From Paenibacillus_V sp046244365 (GTDB lineage Bacteria; Bacillota; Bacilli; Paenibacillales; NBRC-103111): DNA of 64,000 bases. The stretch is taken from NCBI RefSeq assembly GCF_046244365.1, contig NZ_CP176395.1, positions 2,728,001 through 2,792,000 on the forward strand, read 5' to 3'. Below are positions 1 to 9,000 of this stretch, piece by piece. The stretch's first letter is position 1. The number at the start of each line of letters is the position of its first letter. The notes under the pieces are model-generated. The model worked only from the letters and a program-made list of their open reading frames with translations, was not told the DNA's origin and ran no database searches. The translations under genes were made by a program, and so were the position numbers.

Positions 1-628
1 TGGAACGGCTTTCGCCAATTTCGCCCATCGCAAAAATAATTTCCCGCTGCGTCGCCTCGATTTCCTCGTGCAGCATGACCGATTCGAGCGATTTTCCGGC
101 ATAAGATGCGGCCAGCGTCAGGTGAGTCAAATCGATATCGGAAAACGTCCCGCTTGCCGTCAGCTTATTCACCGCTTGATAAGCGCCGATGATCTCGCCG
201 TCATTGTTCCGAAAAGGAACGACGAGCAGCGCTTTCGTCCGGTAACCGGTTTCGCGGTCAGTGGAGAGCGCTCCTTTTTCAAGCACATTCTTAAATTCTT
301 CGTTAAGGTAGGCATCGTCAATAAAAATAGGCGTACCCGTAGCGATGGAATGGCCAACCAGCCCGGCCCCCAGCGGGATGCGTATGCCTTTGACGCCGTG
401 CGCTACCGTCGTGTAAAGCGCTTGACCTACGGAATCGACCAGCCAGACGCTGCATCGGTCGGCGAGAATCATCTCTCTTCCCATGTTGGCCATCAACAGC
501 AGAACGCGGTCGAGGTGGCGCTCGCTAGCGATTTTGGCAATGTAGTCGAAAATGACGCGAAGCATCTCTTCCGGCTGCAGGTCGTCTTTGTGTAAGGATG
601 GCTCCAATTCATGATGTGCCGCTGCCAA
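1..628 (-). CDS. GAF-domain protein, probably HD-GYP phosphohydrolase (partial)
   Basis: This is the N-terminal ~209 codons of a minus-strand gene that leaves the window at base 1. The start is taken as TTG at 628 because GAGGGG lies 7 bases upstream. Residues ~15-175 read as a GAF sensory domain (LLMANMGREMILADRCSVWLVD, then later a GLVGHSIATGTPIFIDDAY-type core). They are followed by a helical linker ending in REIIFAMGEIGESRS. That linker wording usually leads straight into an HD-GYP domain (cyclic-di-GMP phosphodiesterase), but the domain itself is outside the window, so the output function is inference. It is divergent from the germination operon. Confidence 0.7.
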   Translation of the reverse strand, partial: MAAAHHELEPSLHKDDLQPEEMLRVIFDYIAKIASERHLDRVLLLMANMGREMILADRCSVWLVDSVGQALYTTVAHGVKGIRIPLGAGLVGHSIATGTPIFIDDAYLNEEFKNVLEKGALSTDRETGYRTKALLVVPFRNNDGEIIGAYQAVNKLTASGTFSDIDLTHLTLAASYAGKSLESVMLHEEIEATQREIIFAMGEIGESRS

Positions 629-830
629 ACCGTTTCCCCTCTTTCGTCCCAATCCGTCTTTAAACAGCATATTCGACTTTTTGTGTCGGATTTCCTGCCT
701 TACTTGCAAAAAATTGCCCGGTTCCCGAGGTACTTCTCCCGTTCGCAGGCCGATCCGCATAATTGTTCCTTTGGCGTTAAACAATACCAAATACGGAGCA
801 AACGGATATTCCGGGAAGGAGATGCAAGTT

Positions 831-2465
831 ATGGCTTTTTTTCGGCAAAAGCAAAATGCGCGTTCTTCGGCCGGCTCCAAGGAGACGGGGCAAAAGTCCG
901 GCGGGAAATCCAAGGATCCGCTTTCGAACGAGCTTGACGTGAATGTCGATAAAGTAAAAGCAAGCTTGGGCGAAAGCACCGATCTTGCCGTCAGGGAAAT
1001 ACAGATCGGAGCAAACGGATTTCTGCGCGCAGTCCTTCTGTTTACGGAGGGCTTGGCTGACGCCTCCGCGATCAGCCGGTTTATGGAAGCGATTATGATT
1101 CAAGGATCCGAAACGAATCTGTCGGAAGCGTCTCAGAAGAACGATGCGATTCTGAAGCATTTGGAGAAACGCGTGCTCACCCAAGGCGGTATCCAGCATG
1201 TCGACAATTTCGATACGCTGTTCGATTCCGTCGTTTCCGGCGACACGGTGCTGCTGCTGGAAGGGATGGATAAGGGGCTGGTCATTTGCACGAAGGGCTG
1301 GGAGGACCGGAGCGTTCAAGAAAACCAGGTGCAGATGGTCGTACGCGGGCCTCATGAAGCGTTTACGGAAAACATACGGACGAATACGGCATTAATACGC
1401 CGCCGCATCCGCGACAGAAAGCTGTGGCTGAAAACCTTCTCGATCGGGCGCGTAACCAAAACGGATGTCGCGATCATGTATATCAAAGGAACCGTCGACG
1501 ACAAAATCGTCGAGGAAGTGGAGAAGCGGCTGAACAGCATAGACACGGATTCGATACTCGAGAGCGGCAATATCGAGGAATGGATCCAGGATAAAACGTT
1601 TACGCCGTTTCCGACCGTATTCAACACGGAACGGCCCGATACCGTGGCAGGCAATCTGCTGGAAGGAAGAGTGGCCATACTGGTCGACGGGACGCCGGTC
1701 GTTCTGCTCGTGCCCGTCGTGTTCCTGCAATTTCTGCAATCCCCGGAGGATTACTATCAACGTTCCGATTTCGGCATCATTCGTATGCTTCGGCTGCTCT
1801 CGCTGTTTATTTCGCTCAACGCGCCCGCCATGTTCATCGCGATCACGACGTTTCATCAGGAAATGCTGCCGACGACACTGATGGTCAGCATAGCGGCCCA
1901 GCGGGAAGGCGTTCCGTTTCCGGCGGCGGTGGAAGCCTTCCTGATGGAAGGCTTGTTCGAAATATTGCGGGAAGCCGGCATCCGCATGCCGCGAGCGATC
2001 GGTTCGGCGATCTCGATCGTAGGCGCTCTCGTGCTTGGCGAAGCGGCGGTTCAAGCCGGGCTGGTCTCGCCGGCTATGGTTATCGTAGTCTCCATAACGG
2101 CGATCACTTCCTTTGTCTTTCCGTCCTTCTCCGTCTCCATACCGATTCGGATCCTGAGGTTTTTCCTGATGGGACTTGCGGCCAGCTTCGGGTTGTACGG
2201 GATGTTTGTCGGCGTTATCGGGATCATGCTGCATATGTGCAGCCTTCGTTCCTTCGGCATACCGTACATGGCGCCTTCGGCACCGATGATACTGGACGAC
2301 CAGAAGGACTCGCTGATCCGTGTGCCGTCATGGATGATGAAGAAGCGTCCCAAACTCATCGGGGCGAACAATCCCATACGTCTCGACAATGCGATGAATG
2401 CCGCCGGCAACTGGGACGAGGTGTCAGGGAGCAAGCTCGCTGCCAAGGAGGAGGATAAACGATGA
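831..2465 (+). CDS. Spore germination protein GerA family (A subunit)
   Basis: This is the A subunit of a GerA-type nutrient germinant receptor, an inner-spore-membrane protein of 544 aa, the usual length. A long hydrophilic N-terminal half (to ~residue 290) is followed by a membrane half. The family signature PFPAAVEAFLMEGLFEILRE lies at about residues 362-381, then an IRMPRAIG stretch and further hydrophobic segments. The start at 831 is preferred because AAGGAG lies 9 bases upstream; ATG 822 abuts that site directly. The stop overlaps the next gene by 4 bases (ATGA), so the genes are probably translationally coupled. It is the first gene of a five-gene operon. No convincing SigG promoter was identified upstream. 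Confidence 0.93.
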   Translation: MAFFRQKQNARSSAGSKETGQKSGGKSKDPLSNELDVNVDKVKASLGESTDLAVREIQIGANGFLRAVLLFTEGLADASAISRFMEAIMIQGSETNLSEASQKNDAILKHLEKRVLTQGGIQHVDNFDTLFDSVVSGDTVLLLEGMDKGLVICTKGWEDRSVQENQVQMVVRGPHEAFTENIRTNTALIRRRIRDRKLWLKTFSIGRVTKTDVAIMYIKGTVDDKIVEEVEKRLNSIDTDSILESGNIEEWIQDKTFTPFPTVFNTERPDTVAGNLLEGRVAILVDGTPVVLLVPVVFLQFLQSPEDYYQRSDFGIIRMLRLLSLFISLNAPAMFIAITTFHQEMLPTTLMVSIAAQREGVPFPAAVEAFLMEGLFEILREAGIRMPRAIGSAISIVGALVLGEAAVQAGLVSPAMVIVVSITAITSFVFPSFSVSIPIRILRFFLMGLAASFGLYGMFVGVIGIMLHMCSLRSFGIPYMAPSAPMILDDQKDSLIRVPSWMMKKRPKLIGANNPIRLDNAMNAAGNWDEVSGSKLAAKEEDKR

Positions 2466-3670
2466 AGCGGATAACCGCGCCGGTTGCCGTTCTTATCCTG
2501 CTTTCCTTGCTGATGACAGGCTGCTGGAGCCGCAGGGAACTGAACGATTTGTCGATCGTGACGGGGATCGGCATCGACAAGGACGGCGAACATTATTTGC
2601 TTTCCGTACAGATCGTCAACCCGGGACAAGTGACGGGGAGGGGCGCGAGCAGCGGTACCGCTTCCGTAACCACCTATAAGATCACGTCCGCCACGATGTA
2701 TGAAGGCGTCCGTCGGCTGACGACGGTAACGCCGCGGAAGCTGTATTTTCCGCATGTTCGGGTTATCGTCGTCAGCGAAGAGGTGGCGAAGGATGGGGTG
2801 CGCGATGTGCTGGATTTGTTTTTCCGCGATCATGAAATGCGGCCCGACTTTTACATGGTGCTGACGAAGGGCACGAGAGCTTTGGACGTACTCAGCTTTT
2901 TCAGCCCGTTAGAGAAATTTCCGACTATGGCCATCAACCGAATTATGGAGACGTCCGACAAAAATTGGGCGCCGACGATCAGCGTACGGCTCGATCAATT
3001 TATTTCCGACCTGTTGACCGAAGGGAAGGAGCCGGTCGTCACCAGTATCCGTGTGAACGGCGATATCGAGAAGGGCGAAACCGAGGACAATTTGAAAAAA
3101 ATTCAACCCTATGCGACGCTCCAGCTATCCTCCAAAGGCGTCTTCAAAGCGGACAAGCTGATCGGCTGGCTGACGGAGGAGGAAAGCAAGGGATACAACT
3201 ATTTGACCAATCATGTCACGACTACCGTGGATTCATTCGCCTGCGGAAAGAACGGTTCGTTCGATATCAATTTCGTTCGTACCCGCACCCGGATGGAGGC
3301 GGTAATGCGGAACGGGAAGCCGGAAATCGACGTCCGTACGTTCACGGAAGGAAATGTCGGGGAAGTGCAGTGCCAACTCGATTTAACCGATCCGGAAACG
3401 ATTGCGAGGCTGGAGAAGCTCACGGAGCAAGCGCTCGCCAAGTCGGTCGAAACGACCGTAAAGCAGGTCCAGGAGCGGTTTAAAGTCGACATTTACGGCT
3501 TCGGTAAAGCGATTCATCACAAATATCCCGCCTACTGGAATAAGGTCCGGGGAGAGTGGGACCGGGAATTCGAGACGATAAAGGTGAACCCCACCTTTCG
3601 GGTAGAAATCCGGCGCAGCGGCAAGGTGAGCAATTCGTTCTCGGAAAAAATGAAGGAAGTGGAAAGGTGA
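2462..3670 (+). CDS. Ger(x)C family spore germination lipoprotein (C subunit)
   Basis: This is the C subunit of the receptor, 402 aa. It has a lipoprotein signal peptide with lipobox LMTGC, so Cys21 should be lipidated and the protein anchored on the outer face of the inner spore membrane. The sequence after the Cys (WSRRELNDL, then TGIGIDKDG) is the hallmark opening of GerAC/GerBC/GerKC proteins, and family resemblance continues to the end. It overlaps gerA by 4 bases and is followed 6 bases later by a small membrane-protein gene. Function in the receptor is established for the family; the germinant cannot be told from sequence. Confidence 0.93.
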   Translation: MKRITAPVAVLILLSLLMTGCWSRRELNDLSIVTGIGIDKDGEHYLLSVQIVNPGQVTGRGASSGTASVTTYKITSATMYEGVRRLTTVTPRKLYFPHVRVIVVSEEVAKDGVRDVLDLFFRDHEMRPDFYMVLTKGTRALDVLSFFSPLEKFPTMAINRIMETSDKNWAPTISVRLDQFISDLLTEGKEPVVTSIRVNGDIEKGETEDNLKKIQPYATLQLSSKGVFKADKLIGWLTEEESKGYNYLTNHVTTTVDSFACGKNGSFDINFVRTRTRMEAVMRNGKPEIDVRTFTEGNVGEVQCQLDLTDPETIARLEKLTEQALAKSVETTVKQVQERFKVDIYGFGKAIHHKYPAYWNKVRGEWDREFETIKVNPTFRVEIRRSGKVSNSFSEKMKEVER

Positions 3671-3676
3671 TGCCCC

Positions 3677-3916
3677 GTGTTTCTCTGGCCCATTGCAAGC
3701 ATCGTGCTCATTACGGCGGCCATTATCGCGATTGAACTGCCGTATATGCGGCGAAACAACATGAAACGCGAGCTCGTCGTTTTCTCCATTTTGTTGGCGG
3801 CAGGTTTCGGTTTAAGCTTGACGGAAGCGCTCGAAATCACTATTCCGAATCCGCTCGATTGGATGACGTACGTCTTCCGGCCATACAGCGATTTGGTGTA
3901 CGGCTCACTGAAATGA
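3677..3916 (+). CDS. Small two-helix membrane protein in ger operon (D-type subunit candidate)
   Basis: A 79-residue protein starting at GTG 3677, with AAAGGTGA just upstream. It has an N-terminal hydrophobic helix (LWPIASIVLITAAII), a short basic loop (RRNNMKRE), a second hydrophobic helix (~residues 35-52) and a polar tail. Small two-helix D proteins are known to be encoded within or next to some GerA-type operons of Bacillales and to modulate germination. Position between the C and B genes fits that class. I assign it by size, topology and context, not by a recognised motif. Confidence 0.7.
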   Translation: MFLWPIASIVLITAAIIAIELPYMRRNNMKRELVVFSILLAAGFGLSLTEALEITIPNPLDWMTYVFRPYSDLVYGSLK

Positions 3917-3931
3917 AACGAGGGATGCTTG

Positions 3932-5059
3932 GTGTTGTTTAGCCAGGAACGGATAAGCGTCAGACAATTTACGATCATAGCGCTGCTGTTCATGATGGGC
4001 GACAGCATGCTTTACGTATCGGGCCTTATTGCGGCGGATGCGGGCAGAGATGCGTGGCTGCCTGCATTCATCGGAGTCGGGGAAGCGGCACTGTTAGCCT
4101 TTTTATACAGCAGACTGGGCAAAAAAGCATCGGGACAAGCGATTACGGAACAAGCCGTTACGCTTCTCGGTCCGCTCTTCGGCAGGGCGGTGGCGATACT
4201 CATCCTCGCGTTCATTTTCATCGATACGGCTATCGTGCTAATGGAGATCGGAGACTTTCTGGAAACGCAATTTATGCAAAATACGCCCATACAATTCATT
4301 CTCGCCCTGTTTGTGGCGGTTATCATATTCGGTACGCGATACGGCATCGGGACGCTTGCGAGGGTCATGGAGCTGCTGCTTCCGTGGTTTCTGATCCTGT
4401 TCGTGCTGCTTCTGGCATTGGTCGCCCCGCAGATCGAATTCGGGAACTTTTATCCCATGCTCAGCAAAGGCACGCTGCCGCTAGTCAAAGGAAACCTCAA
4501 CATACTTTCGAACATCCAGGAAACATTTGTTTTGCTGATGGTTTTTCCATTCGTCCGTAATCCGGCGCAGGCGGCTAACGGTTATATAATCGGACTTACG
4601 GCGGGCTGTATCTTGCTCGTTTTTTTTGTCATCATGGCCATCGTCGTGCTTGGGCCCGAATTGATCGTCCTTTACACGTATCCGAGCTACGTGCTTGCCC
4701 AAAAAATTGCAGTAGGCAAATTTCTGGAGCGATTGGAAGCGATCATGGCGGGACTCTGGTTCATCACCATCTATGTGAAAGCGACGATCAGCTTTTATGC
4801 GGTTTCCATCGGCTTGGCCGGGTTATGCCGGCTGCGCGATTACAGGATGCTGACATTTCCGCTCGGCATGATCCTCGTCATTACGGGACTTGTCATCATT
4901 CCGAGCCGCACCTACTTCGATCATTTCATCAAGCACGCTTGGTTCCCGATCACCTTTCTGTTCGGGGTTCTCTTGCCGGTCAGCTTCTTAATCGTTGCGG
5001 CGCTGCGCAAAACGAAAAACAACCCTCGAAAGGAGACACGCGGATGGACGGGAAAATAA
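3932..5059 (+). CDS. Spore germination protein GerB family, copy 1 (permease-like B subunit)
   Basis: An integral membrane protein of the APC-superfamily spore-germination permease group (B subunit), about ten hydrophobic segments, 375 aa from GTG 3932. GAGGG lies 7 bases before this GTG; TTG at 3929 and 3935 are alternatives. Choosing GTG 3932 makes it the same length as the next gene. The N-terminus (ISVRQFTIIALLFMMGD) and the central YPSYVLAQKIAVGKFLERLE match the following protein closely, so the two are tandem paralogues. The B subunit is thought to bind the germinant. The end overlaps the start of copy 2 by 16 bases. Confidence 0.92.
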   Translation: MLFSQERISVRQFTIIALLFMMGDSMLYVSGLIAADAGRDAWLPAFIGVGEAALLAFLYSRLGKKASGQAITEQAVTLLGPLFGRAVAILILAFIFIDTAIVLMEIGDFLETQFMQNTPIQFILALFVAVIIFGTRYGIGTLARVMELLLPWFLILFVLLLALVAPQIEFGNFYPMLSKGTLPLVKGNLNILSNIQETFVLLMVFPFVRNPAQAANGYIIGLTAGCILLVFFVIMAIVVLGPELIVLYTYPSYVLAQKIAVGKFLERLEAIMAGLWFITIYVKATISFYAVSIGLAGLCRLRDYRMLTFPLGMILVITGLVIIPSRTYFDHFIKHAWFPITFLFGVLLPVSFLIVAALRKTKNNPRKETRGWTGK

Positions 5060-6171
5060 GCGCCAGACAGTTTATGATCGTCGCTCTTTTGTTCACGGTC
5101 GGCGATGCGATTCTGTATTCGCCCTCCTGGATTGCGAATGATGCGGGCCAGGATGCTTGGATCGGGGCCATGGCCGGTTTTGCAGAAGCGCTCCTGCTGG
5201 GGCTGTTATTCACAAGCCTAGCTAAGCGGTTTCCGGGAACGGGGATTACGGCGATGTGTGAAACCGTGCTTGGCAGGTGGGTGGGGGCCGCTGCCGCGCT
5301 GGCGTATATCGTGTTCTTTTTTCTCGACGCTTCGCTGATGCAAATGGAGGTCGGGGATTTCGTCACGACGCAGGCGATGCCCGACACGCCGATTCAGTTC
5401 ATTCTCGTTACGTTCGGCGCCATTGCTCTGCTCGCAAGCCGTTATGGCATCGAGACGTTTGTCCGCGTATCGGAGCTTATCTTTCCGTGGTTTTTGCTCT
5501 TGATCGTTATTCTTGTAGGCTTCACGGTTCCGCAGTTTCAGTTTGAGAATATGCAGCCGGTTTTCGAAAAAGGCATGAAGCCGATCGTTTCCGGCAATCT
5601 GAGACTGCTTGGCAACTTTGGAGAAACGGTCATTCTCATGATGCTGGTTCCCCATGTATCCCGTCTGCAGGGAGCGGTTAAAGCGTACTATATGGCTCTG
5701 ATATTCGGGATGGTGTCGATTGTGGTCGTCACGCTTGCCTGTATTCTCGTTATCGGAACCGATATCATGGTCCTTCTGCAGTATCCGAGCTACGTGCTTG
5801 CGCAAAAGATCAACATCGGCAGGTTTTTCGAACGATTCGAAGCCATCATGGCCGTGATCTGGTTCATTACGATGTACATGAAAATAGGGGTTTGCTTCTA
5901 CGCGACGGTTTCGGGCTTAAAGCTGCTGCTCCGTCTGAAGGACGGCAGACCGTTAACGTTTCCGCTCGGTATGATCGGCGTCATTCTTGGACTGGTTATG
6001 GTGCCGAACCGGTCGTATTTCGACAAATTCGCTACGGAAATTTGGATGCCGTATACCTCTGTTTTTTTCTTGTGGATCCCGTTATTGCTGCTTATCGTGG
6101 CCATACTTCGTAAAAAGCGGGGGAAGGTCGTTAGTCAGGGGAGCGGAAAAGATGGCGGAAACGCCCGGTGA
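5044..6171 (+). CDS. Spore germination protein GerB family, copy 2
   Basis: A second B-subunit paralogue, 375 aa, starting at ATG 5044 behind AAAGGAG. Multi-pass membrane protein with ISARQFMIVALLFTVGD at the N-terminus, then YPSYVLAQKINIGRFFERFE and a C-terminal basic tail. It shares length, segment order and many exact stretches with copy 1, so it arose by tandem duplication. Two B genes behind one A and one C gene suggest alternative receptors that share subunits, as known for GerU/GerV-type arrangements; that is inference. It is the last gene of the operon, and no strong plus-strand terminator follows. Confidence 0.92.
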   Translation: MDGKISARQFMIVALLFTVGDAILYSPSWIANDAGQDAWIGAMAGFAEALLLGLLFTSLAKRFPGTGITAMCETVLGRWVGAAAALAYIVFFFLDASLMQMEVGDFVTTQAMPDTPIQFILVTFGAIALLASRYGIETFVRVSELIFPWFLLLIVILVGFTVPQFQFENMQPVFEKGMKPIVSGNLRLLGNFGETVILMMLVPHVSRLQGAVKAYYMALIFGMVSIVVVTLACILVIGTDIMVLLQYPSYVLAQKINIGRFFERFEAIMAVIWFITMYMKIGVCFYATVSGLKLLLRLKDGRPLTFPLGMIGVILGLVMVPNRSYFDKFATEIWMPYTSVFFLWIPLLLLIVAILRKKRGKVVSQGSGKDGGNAR

Positions 6172-6282
6172 CCTTTAGAAACGGCGTCATGCAATCTCTC
6201 CAAACGTATGCCGGATCGAGGCTTTCCGGCCTTCGACGCTCTCCGGCGCCTGCTGGGAGACGCGGGTGCCAAAGCATGAAGA

Positions 6283-6319
6283 AACAGCCTGGAGACGGCT
6301 TCCCCGTCTGCAGGCTGTT
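6283..6319 (-). terminator. Terminator downstream of beta-propeller gene
   Basis: A near-perfect hairpin: AACAGCCTG (6283-6291) pairs with CAGGCTGTT (6311-6319), and an inner AGACGG pairs with CCGTCT. On the minus strand it is followed by TTTCTTC, so it most likely ends the gene at 6335-8806. It may also stop readthrough from the germination operon. Confidence 0.75.
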
Positions 6320-6334
6320 GGATTCATTTATCCG

Positions 6335-8806
6335 TTACGGGATGGCGAGCCGTCCCGTTTCCTTCATATTCCCGATAGCGTTGGCGCGGATTTCGCTTTG
6401 GGACAACGTATACAGCTGATCGCCGATCGTGACGATCCGCTCGATGTTCCGGCTGCTGCCGTACCATGCGCTGCCCGCTTTCAGCCTGTCGTCCTCGGAC
6501 AGGTGGGTAATTTCTCCCTTCAGCCGAAAGCCGTTGGCGAGGTCGACATTGTAAATATAGGCGCCCTGGAACGCAAATTGGCCGTAAGCCGGAATGCCCT
6601 TGCCCTCCGCCTGCTGCTTCGCAGCCTTCATGACGCTTATCGGGAAAGCCAGCAGGTTTTTCTCCTTGGAGAACAACAGCGCTTTATGATTGCGCAGCAG
6701 CTCCGAATCGGTCCCGCGGTCGCCGATAATTTCTTTGAACAGCTCGATCGGGCGGGAGACGTCGCTGACGTCGAACATCGCGATCTTCATCCCTTGATAA
6801 TAGGCGCTCGAGCCGGTTCCGCTCGGGCTGCTAAGCTCAACGGTATCCTTGCCGAAGCCGATTAGATGCGTTTCGTCGTACGGATGCAAGTAGTCGCTGT
6901 AGCCTGGAATTTTTAAGGCGCCAAGCACGGCCGGCGACTGCGGATTGTGCAGATCGATCACGAATAAAGGATCGACGTTCTTGAAGGTAACCATATAAGC
7001 GCGGCCGCCCATGAATCGAACCGAGTAAATTCGTTCTCCCGGCGCGACGCCCTCCAGCTTGCCGACGACGTTCATCGACTCGTCAAGCACATAGACATTG
7101 TTTTTGGACGTTTGCTCGTCTGTCCGCCACATATCGCCTTTGGTGGTTGCGATGCGGAAGTAACCGCCGTATTCGTCCATCGAAAACTGGTTGAGCGCGT
7201 ACCCCGGCACTTCGCCCTTGGAAACGATCCGCACCTGTCCTTGATCCAACAAAAATTTATAAACAACGCTCGTTTGGTCGCTCTGTACGGCCGGCATTTT
7301 TATCTTGGCCGGCGGCATGACGAGAACGCTAGATTCCGACGGTGCGACGGTTACCGTCCCCGAGCTCCCTTCCGAGAAACGGGCGGCTGCGGAGCCTGCG
7401 TCCGTTTGAATCGAATTGTTCTCCGATGGCCTCAGAACGGGATCAGGCATCATCGTGACCTTCGATTGCGTGACGTATAGGCTGGTTAACGATGCATAAA
7501 CGTTATCTCCGGCTCCCAGATACGCGGTAACATTGGCGGCACTTTCCGGTTTATCGAGGCGAACTCCGGCAATGACCATGTAGCTGGAGTAGGCGCTCTC
7601 CGGCATATACCGGATTTTATCGGCGCCGATTGGAACAAAGTCGGCGGATACGGCCGAATCGCGGAATGCAGGCGTTTGCAGCTGCGCGGCTCCGCCTGCA
7701 AGCGTCGTGTATGCCGCATGCCGATTGGCGAGCAAGTAGAGGCTCGAGCCGATTTTGCGCGATGCGATATAGCTGCCCTCAAGCTCCACCTCGCGAACTT
7801 TACGGACGTCCTCTTTGCTGCTTATATCGAAAATAACGGCCTTGGTCGCATAGGTCACGCGCGGAGGAAGGATGGCGATGCCGCTTGTGCCGTCTGGCTG
7901 CTTCTGAACGCTTTCATAGCCGCCGTAGCTCGCGCTGCCGATGACGACAAGGGTATCGCCGTCGACATACAGCTCATTCGGACGGAAGTCCTTGCCTTCG
8001 AAGGCGACGATGCTCGCCACTTTCATTTCGCCGGCCGGATTCGCCTTGGCGATGACGATCCGCTGGCGGTTGACCTGATACAGGTAGTCGCCGTCGGATT
8101 TGACGATGTCGGCCTCGTCGACGCCCTCCACCTGAACGTTCGTCGCCGAGTAGTCGGCTTTAGTCTTCTCGGCTGACGCTCCCGCCGGTGACGGGATGGC
8201 GTTGGGCGCAGCCGGCGCCATCGTCTTCGCTTCCGTAGTACTCGTTACCGCCACCATCGAATCTTTCCCGCTGTCCGAGCGAATGCGGTTCCCGGCGCCC
8301 GCGGTCAGCAGTTCGAGCAGCTTCTCTGGCGTTCCGACCGCGGGAAGAATGCGGTCCTCGCCGTCGATGGCGATCGTTTTGCTCAAGCCGTCCCATTTGA
8401 CGACCGTACCGAACGATTCGCCGAAAAAACGGAGCGGCACCATCGTCGTGTCGTCGATCAGCAGAGGAGCCGTATCGAACGCCACCGGCTCGCCGTTCCG
8501 ATAGCCGGTTTTATTGCCGATGCTCATTTCGATCTTTACGCCGTCCTTCGCGGCTACGGCGGTTCTCGATCCGTCCAGCCACTCCACTTTCGCACCCAGT
8601 GCCTCAGCAATGCCGCGCAGCGGCACCATCGTCGTGTTTCCTACCAGCGTCGCCGGCGTTCCGAGGCGGAGCTCGCTGCCGTTCAGAACGACGCGGTAAT
8701 GATCCGCATAGTCCGCGCTGCTGCCTGCGGCGGCCGGAACGGACGGGGAAGCGGTGCCGAACGATAAAACCGCAATCATCGCGCCGACAATTATTTTTTT
8801 GTTCAT
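6335..8806 (-). CDS. Secreted beta-propeller protein with copper-amine-oxidase N domain
   Basis: 823 aa from ATG 8806, with GGAGG 11 bases upstream; an in-frame extension upstream lacks a better site. A signal peptide (MNKKIIVGAMIAVLSFGTAS) is followed by two copper-amine-oxidase N-terminal-type repeats (~residues 35-150; paired TTMVPLRGIAEALGAKVEW and TTMVPLRFFGESFGTVVKW). These are common wall- or matrix-associated modules in Bacillota. From about residue 225 (NVQVEGVDEADIVKSDGDYL) to the end it matches the COG4880/PF09826 beta-propeller family. It should be extracellular; no catalytic activity is known. It sits alone between two germination operons, divergent from the second. Confidence 0.85.
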   Translation of the reverse strand: MNKKIIVGAMIAVLSFGTASPSVPAAAGSSADYADHYRVVLNGSELRLGTPATLVGNTTMVPLRGIAEALGAKVEWLDGSRTAVAAKDGVKIEMSIGNKTGYRNGEPVAFDTAPLLIDDTTMVPLRFFGESFGTVVKWDGLSKTIAIDGEDRILPAVGTPEKLLELLTAGAGNRIRSDSGKDSMVAVTSTTEAKTMAPAAPNAIPSPAGASAEKTKADYSATNVQVEGVDEADIVKSDGDYLYQVNRQRIVIAKANPAGEMKVASIVAFEGKDFRPNELYVDGDTLVVIGSASYGGYESVQKQPDGTSGIAILPPRVTYATKAVIFDISSKEDVRKVREVELEGSYIASRKIGSSLYLLANRHAAYTTLAGGAAQLQTPAFRDSAVSADFVPIGADKIRYMPESAYSSYMVIAGVRLDKPESAANVTAYLGAGDNVYASLTSLYVTQSKVTMMPDPVLRPSENNSIQTDAGSAAARFSEGSSGTVTVAPSESSVLVMPPAKIKMPAVQSDQTSVVYKFLLDQGQVRIVSKGEVPGYALNQFSMDEYGGYFRIATTKGDMWRTDEQTSKNNVYVLDESMNVVGKLEGVAPGERIYSVRFMGGRAYMVTFKNVDPLFVIDLHNPQSPAVLGALKIPGYSDYLHPYDETHLIGFGKDTVELSSPSGTGSSAYYQGMKIAMFDVSDVSRPIELFKEIIGDRGTDSELLRNHKALLFSKEKNLLAFPISVMKAAKQQAEGKGIPAYGQFAFQGAYIYNVDLANGFRLKGEITHLSEDDRLKAGSAWYGSSRNIERIVTIGDQLYTLSQSEIRANAIGNMKETGRLAIP

Positions 8807-9000
8807 GCTTCCACAAACCTCCATGTTTACCATATCGTTTCGTACTACCCTCTCAAACGACGCGCCAATTCGAAATGTTGCAAGCGCTCTATGCAATCGG
8901 GAGAGTAAATTATTCGCCTTTGGAAAACCTAAGCATACTCTGGAGAGCACTGGGCAAAATGCCAGATTGCGGTTTTGCCGGAGCGAAGGGGGGAATGGGG

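Noticed and set aside
68..595. Plus-strand ORF (175 codons) at the left edge
   Set aside because: The minus strand across the same bases reads as a continuous GAF domain with a strong ribosome site at its start.
1392..2234. Minus-strand ORF (280 codons) opposite gerA
   Set aside because: Shadow frame; its product is basic and His/Arg-rich with no recognisable domain, while the plus frame is a full GerA protein.
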